From Atriophallophorus winterbourni (lineage: Eukaryota > Platyhelminthes > Trematoda > Plagiorchiida > Microphallidae), in assembly GCA_013407085.1 (NCBI GenBank), contig JACCGJ010014166.1:64501-128500 (forward strand): a stretch of DNA of 64,000 nt, in the 5' to 3' direction. Positions 57,950-64,000 of the stretch are shown in pieces. The position numbers and the translations under genes were made by a program. How positions within the stretch are numbered: the first letter of the stretch is position 1; each line of letters starts with the position of its first letter. The notes beneath the pieces were generated by a model, which worked only from the letters and a program-made list of their open reading frames with translations, had not been told where the DNA came from and searched no databases.

Positions 57950-59300
57950 TTAACCGGTCGTTGATTAGAAACAGCGGTGCGATTTCCGGCTTTATAAATG
58001 AGATAAAATATTCCGTGTTTTGATTTGTTGTAAACACCCTATTTGCCAGCGTTTGTTTGAAAAGATATATGAGTGGTGTGTATAACAAATTCTCACATTG
58101 CTTTAATATTAGCGGGGTTATTCCGTCGGGCCCAGATGACGTTCTTGTTTTAAGACTAAATAAGGCTTGAAGGGCGCGTTTCGAAGTGATATTTATTTTA
58201 CTCATGACAATCGTGGTTGAACATGTTTGATTTCGAGTTTTTATTGTATATTCTCTTGGGTTGAATACCGATGAATAGAACGTGGCACAAGCTTCAGCAG
58301 TTTCTGCTGCAGTTATTATTGGTCAAGCTGAAGTGTTCACGAACGCAAATTCGTGAGGACGCAACTCCAGGTTTCATCTTAGGTTTATCGTTAACCAAAC
58401 GATAAGGTATTTCTTGGGGTTAGCTAAATCATGCGTGATATCACTTCTTGGAAATACAAATTGTCTTGGATGAAAAATGTGTTTAATTTGTTCTGTCGTA
58501 AACAGAAAGTTTCCCAGGTCTCTGATCAGGGGTTTTGCCGATGGTCTCTAAGCGTTCCGCTCTTTTACGTGTTCCGCTACTTAGTTTAAATTCGAGGATT
58601 TTTTTAGTTCCTGTGGACAAATTCGGTGATCACTTTGATTGAATTCTGGAGATTAGATATTAGCCATACCCAAAACTAATGTTCGTCGCTTGATTCAGGT
58701 TGGAAGTGAATTGTGTTTGTAAGAGCATCACTCAAAGGCGTAACGTCGAGCCGCCTAACTGTTTTACGGGCGTCATTTTTTATTAGAGCTTCAAACAGAT
58801 TGTTATACTGGATGACGATGTGATCACCTAATCCCAGTGGACTTTCGCGAGCAACGTTATCAATTTCGTGTTCATTTCTTGTCAGAACTAGATACAATGG
58901 TTAAGGTACATCGGTTCCGATGTTTCGAATATTACATGTAATGTGGTTATAAAGAGGAAAATCGTCAAACAGCTCGCGAATGCGCTTTCGAGGGAGTGTT
59001 CTGGGTGAATGGTGCTGCTCTTCAGATTAGGTAAATTAAAGTCACCGATATTTAAAATCCAAAAGTGAATCTGAAAGTAACCATGCAAATTTTGTCGAGT
59101 AGGGGCAGATTGTAAGGATCCCGTGCAGACGGTGGTCGATATACTAATCTCAAAACACGGTCTTATATATTAGCTAATTGGAATGAGCAACAGAGTGTAT
59201 TTCGTAAGACCATGTTTGGATCTGTAATTCAACGGCACAGAAGTTTTGGCTATAATACGAATCTACTCTTCCTTATTCCGTTTCACGGTCATGGAGCATA
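57950..59300 (-). pseudogene. Decayed CR1 ORF2, endonuclease to early RT
   Basis: Minus-strand pieces in order: LRLVYRPPSARDPYNLP, NIGDFNLPNLKS, SPLGLGDHIVIQYNN, AETAEACATFYSSVFNPRE, then TSSGPDGITPLILKQCENLL. These follow the order of the ORF2 at 12564-15335. Many stops and frameshifts occur, and the catalytic RT motifs are not reached. Confidence 0.85.
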
Positions 59301-59743
59301 AGTGACATTCCGGTTAGTCCTAGTTTACTATTTGTTTGGTGAGTCTGTAGCCACGTTTCCGTTGATGTCTTCTGAAGATATCACAATTACTGTATTCGGT
59401 TCACCGATTTTGTTTTCGAGACGATGTTTGTTGGCGTAGAAGCATTTCATAGTTGTTTTTATCAACTAGGATGGGGTATGTGGAAGGCGGCTAGCGGAGT
59501 ACATAATATCCGCCGGCAAGCCTTATGCAACCCACAAACGTGCGAACGTGTCACTCGATGCACAGCCCAGACCAAGAAAAAAATAGATTTAACCGTGAGA
59601 AGTGTTAACTCGACGAAGACACGGAATGGTTGTGAATTCAGCATCACTTGTTAAGATCCGGTAATCGTTGATAATATTTCAGTTAAATGAACTTTTTGCG
59701 GGTTCCGCAAACACGTGTCATGTGACGAGAATTTAACTGATGA

Positions 59744-61512
59744 TTGAGGGTTGTAAGCGATGAGAAACACCCATCCGTTTGTTTTGTTTGTAGAAGCTGT
59801 AGACATTCGAATAAAGACGTCCACCATAACACTAAAGACTTGACTGTAGGGAAATACCCTAATCAAATAAAGAGTAGACTGTCACATATGGAAAACCAGT
59901 TTGCCAAAATGAGAAATTCAATGAAGCTATTAATGAAACCAACAACGCAAGATCCTCAACATTCAAATTCTTTAAACACCACTAATGCGGCTAAATATTG
60001 CGAAATATTGTTACAACACACCAAATAGATGGATACAGCAGAGTAAAAACTAAAGCCATCCCTCTCAGGGGTTGTGTTTGTGAAACAATGTTTGAAACCG
60101 GTTGCGCTCAGCGTTAATTGTACCAATGTACAGAGGCAAATGAAACACTATTATCGAATAGACAGCAGCATGATTCAACCAAATGATCGAAACTGTGCAC
60201 TAGGATGAGTTTAACAACATTCAATCCGGTTTCAATGACTCGCTTGACTCGTGTTACCCAAGCGCCGCACTAAATAAACCGAGATTGCTCAATGCAGTGT
60301 TGCAAAGTGAAAAAGAACCACAAGATGTAATTTTATCTGCATACTTGTAACGAGACGGTGAAGCAAACATACGACGTATCTTTGTTGATATATCCTTGTC
60401 AGAACGAGCAAAATCGGCAGTAAAAAAGGAACATTGGGAAAGTAAACGAACTCGACAGTCGTAGTCTTATAATCCTGAACGTACCAGAGGCGCTGCTGCT
60501 GATGGTCCAAATACAAAGTGCAACATCAAATACGATATACAACGATGGAAATTTATAAATGACGCTATCTAAACGAATTAGGAGACTGTTAATAATAACT
60601 TTAGGATCCCGATATCACCAAAATACGAAGGTAAAGCTCTGCGTCCTCTCAAATAACACTGCTGACAGACAGTATGGCTGATGTCGTTGTTAAAAATTGG
60701 AAGAAATTTCGATACAATTTGCCCGAGAGATTAACATTCTTCCTCCACGCCTGGAAACCACTAATAACAAGGATAGCACTTAAAGTCTGAATACTGAACA
60801 GTGTAAAAAAATGGAATTCGGTTGACTCAACCGGATTCGGTTATGGAAATTAGTTACCGACCGACTCAGGCCGAGCCGTCCTAATGATTTTATCTCATAA
60901 ACCGTCTTTGCTCTCAGTATCGACTGTCAAATTTTTCGTGTACGAATGACCAATGCTTGACAAACAAACTACACGAATTGACTGAACTAACTACCACGCA
61001 CTCACCAGATGTGATTGTCATAACTGAGACATGGTTTCATCCAACTTCAACAGACAATGAAGTTGCTATTCAAGGTATGTTCCTACTTCGTCGCGGTCGC
61101 CTGATTTGAGGAGCTAGCGTTGCGCTACACCACATTCCGAGACTTCTCTGCCAATAGATCACTGATGACGACTTACAACTGCAAGACGCATTATGTTGTT
61201 CGCTGATTGTAACAGCAGGTGAAAATGAATATTGGGTGTGATTTACCGTTCGCTCTCAGCGATGAGTGTCGAATATGTGATGCCAGATTTAGTAAAGTTA
61301 TCACTCAATGTGTTGATCGTGTGTTGTTTATTTTAGCGGTAAATCAATTTCAGAACGCACCGGTAACTTATATCACCATTAACACAACGTCAGCAACTTT
61401 CGATCGGTGCACTGATTGTTATTGTCATCAAGATTTGATCATCGTAAAGATTGACCTCGGACACTACCGTGTTTTCATTCAAAATTTCGCTGAATCAGTG
61501 TTTTTATCTTAA
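59744..61512 (+). pseudogene. Decayed CR1 with ORF1 and endonuclease start
   Basis: 59744-60028 encodes a Cys-containing start (VCRSC) and a coiled-coil-like stretch. 60280-60790 carries ORF1-type words (DVILSAYL, RRIFVDISLSERAKSAV, RWKFINDAI, FRIPISPKYEGKALRPLK). 60955-61280 gives the endonuclease start (QCLTNKLHELTELTTTHSPD then VIVITETWF). Many stops occur. It is a different subfamily from the 12403 copy. Confidence 0.8.
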
Positions 61513-62266
61513 AAGGTGTCTGATTTGTTCTATTATTTAAAAGATGTTTTACACAGTGAGTGCATGATTTCTCCGACAGTCATTGCTTATGCAAAAACAA
61601 TACAAAGAGTGGCTTCTTACGCACCGAATTGCACAAAAATACACTCCAGGTGATTCACGGTACACTGTCAGTGTTTATTGCTTTTATTTGCGATTTTGTG
61701 TTGCGTTTCATATGCGCATAACGCCTTTTTCTATTACCCGACAAATTTACAATCGTTACAGCCAAATGTCTGTCGACCAATCAAGATAGTGGGTCGAAGG
61801 CGAATTTTCAAATAAATAGTTATGAACTGTTTGAAGTGCGAAGGATGTCAATGCTCGAATGATACGTCAAATCAATTAGCTGACATACAAGAAATGCAGT
61901 AATATAATGATGAGTTTCTTGTCACTATTTAAATTAGCAGTGTTTACCATCCCGTTTTAAACGAATGATACGAATGGTTGTTCATGTAAGATGTGGTTTT
62001 GCGAAAAAGTTCTCATTTCAGGAAATTCTCTAACGACGCGCGTCTCATATAGGCTCTGGCAACCAAGTCCAGCTCGTTGTCTACAAGCGTTGTCATGTGT
62101 GACTCGGATTATTTTCTCCTAATAATCTGTGGTAGAAGTGAACTGCAGTAACTGGTTTCCTCAAAACCAGTTTTCATCGGTGTTTGTAGCAGCAAGTCCA
62201 TAAGGCGGTCTATTCAAGGGAATGTAAATATGGATTTAAAAACTTTGTTCGTCTTGTGGCTATATG
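61230..62266 (+). repeat. Diverged copy of repeat R1
   Basis: Resembles 170-1090 of the left arm in the same orientation with many substitutions and small indels. Its start overlaps the endonuclease frame of the decayed CR1 just before it, so R1 may have begun as part of such an element. Confidence 0.7.
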
Positions 62267-62884
62267 CAATCACGGAAAACGCTTCAACAGTAAACCCAGA
62301 GAAAAAATCAGAAGCTAGATTACCCTAAGTAGTTCGTGGTCGATCTCAACGTCTAAATATATTGACCCAGCTGTTCCAATACTTTTAACGGCACCTGGTA
62401 CACAGGAAACTATATCGAAAATTCCCGTATTACATCGAGTAACTATAAACAAAGTGATACGAGGGTCAGTGCGCCTTTACACGATGGTATAATTATTCTG
62501 ATTTATGTAACCTTCTAGAAAGAATTGACTCATCAATCTATCTTTCGAAATATATGTTTTGGTTGGTAAAACGTTCACCGAGAAACCGGAAATTGGAAAA
62601 ATATCTACCGTTCCTGTATGCAAACATGGAACGACAGGGAGAACCGAATCGAAATGATACACACAATTTGCGCCAAGAAACTTTTCAAACGAGCGCAAGC
62701 TCACTGCAGTACGAAAGATTTATGAACAAATAAGGAGAAATACTTTTTAGAGATTCATAAACTATCACAAAGACGTCCGAATTCAACAGAGATATTAAAA
62801 CACCAACATAATTATAGAAACATCCTGTCGTAATTTTATTAAGCTTTAGAGAATGCAGAACCCCGCTTCAGAGTAAAAATTGCT
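62267..62884. other. No gene recognised
   Basis: Short ORFs only. No repeat partner was seen. Confidence 0.45.
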
Positions 62885-63530
62885 AATACGTGTCGTGCGG
62901 TGGCATTATTTTTAGCTCCCGATTATCAGGATATACTGTTATTACCCTTAACGTACGTGGATATAATATACCTTTTTGGAGTCAGCTATCCGGATATACC
63001 ACTCTCATAGTGCACCACAACGCACAAAGTTGACTCTCGCTTCTTAAGCATAACCCTGCAATCTGTGTAGGACGTGGAAAACGTACTCCTAAATGCTTAT
63101 CTTCTTAAAGGTGTTCCAGAGTTTACATGTCGTATCCATTCATATCTACCATATGGGAGCGGAAAGCTTTGAATGAATCTCGATAACGAAAATATCCCTT
63201 ACGTATTGTAGTTCTAGGCATTTCGTAAGATGCTACTTACGTAATTTCTGAAGAAAAAGTTGAGGACGATCAAAACAATGGAAATACCTAGCCGAAACAA
63301 TCGGTTTTAAAAACGCCATAGTTATGGATGCTTTTAAGATACCGCGCTCTGCTAACTTTAAAGGGCAAGGTCCTAGCCCTTTTAAGCTAACCGTCTTGAC
63401 AACCGATATGACCGATAGTATCAAATGTGAGTGGAAAGCTAGTAGACGAACCCTCCCGCAAAACGTCAAGTTGAGCTTGCCCAGGATAATAGGCGAAGCA
63501 AGCAAACCAATAGTACCGACCCATCCACGT
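62885..63530 (+). pseudogene. Internally deleted CR1: 5' untranslated region joined to ORF1
   Basis: 62885-63010 matches the 5' region of the CR1 at 12403-17235 (shared ATTATCAGGATATACTGTT and GGATATACCACTCTC). From 63068 the sequence jumps to mid ORF1 (VENVLLNAYLLKGVPE, later DAFKIPRSANFKGQGPSPFK). The ORF1 finger and coiled coil are missing. Last match is about 63530. Confidence 0.8.
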
Positions 63531-64000
63531 CTACTGAAGCGCTTGCTTTACGATAATTTAAAAATGGTGCATGATATTATGTCTGCAATGCTTACGGGTA
63601 CGTGCTATTCTCGTTCATTCGAAATACGCCTACAGATCTCAACAGATGAAGCACCATTATTGCGAAATGACATTGAACTGTCTCAAATTCTAAGTAAACT
63701 TTATTCTGCGGAATACAGCACAATTTATTTTGACCCTCAATTCTATCACTGTGTTGTAAAATGAGATGTTGCATTGCATATTTAAAACTAGACACGCTAG
63801 AATGGATTTCGTTTGGAGATATTCAAGCGAATGTTAAACAAAGGGGCGATCAGGTACTTGATATAAGCTAGTGTTATGTAAATAAAATCTAGAGCGTGTG
63901 ATCAATGGAAAGACTGCACATGGGCTAAAATATTATCAGGCTGCCCAGCAAGCTGAGGGTTAACAGGAGTGAGTCTCTGGCGTGTTATTTCGCATCTAGC
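63531..64000. other. No gene recognised at the window end
   Basis: The ORF beginning in the CR1 piece continues to 63764, but its second half does not match ORF1. Nothing else is seen. Confidence 0.45.

Noticed and set aside
1..64000. CRISPR arrays, tRNA or rRNA genes, bacterial operons
   Set aside because: No regularly spaced repeats, no cloverleaf or rRNA signatures recognised, and gene structure is eukaryotic.

Overview
The window looks like repeat-rich invertebrate nuclear DNA, most likely from a parasitic flatworm (digenean trematode, perhaps a schistosome relative). This rests on the mix of elements: several CR1-type LINEs whose ORF1 carries a PHD-like finger, an RTE-like LINE, Ty3/gypsy gag, protease and integrase pieces, Penelope-like (GIY-YIG) remnants, hammerhead-ribozyme repeats, a very conserved U6 snRNA sequence and very short exons with short introns. 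The species is inference. No operons, Shine-Dalgarno sites, CRISPR arrays or rRNA were seen.

The layout is dominated by one giant inverted repeat. The left arm (1-28534) runs off the window start. The right arm (30392-55981) is its reverse complement. A 1.86 kb single-copy spacer (28535-30391) lies between. Walking outward from the spacer, both arms carry a Penelope GIY-YIG piece, a U6 copy fused to a CR1 3' end, an exon-like block, hammerhead repeats, a decayed CR1 reverse transcriptase, a 27-nt microexon-like block, a gypsy gag-protease remnant, an RTE remnant, a gypsy integrase remnant, a small gene with 21-nt and 14-nt microexons, several small ORFs, and a short LTR element with 5-bp target duplications that lacks reverse transcriptase and integrase.

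The arms have diverged since they formed. Left-only events are a 4.8 kb near-complete CR1 insertion (12403-17235), a 209-bp insertion with a CTGCT target duplication (2590-2798) and about 2 kb of extra Penelope/RTE/hammerhead sequence (about 23206-25380). Right-only events are a 4251-bp tandem duplication (47304-51554 and 51555-55805) and a deletion inside the RTE remnant. Divergence is patchy: some blocks are identical between arms while their flanks differ by several percent, as expected from arm-to-arm gene conversion. Small genes have decayed in opposite arms.

The right end (55982-64000) has no visible partner inside the window. It holds decayed CR1 copies in both orientations and a diverged copy of a dispersed repeat (R1) that also lies at the outer ends of the arms. 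Nearly all recognisable coding sequence is mobile-element sequence. The best candidates for host genes are the microexon gene (9930-10637), the spacer exon (29033-29178) and the right-arm ORFs at 32518-32725 and 34336-34605.
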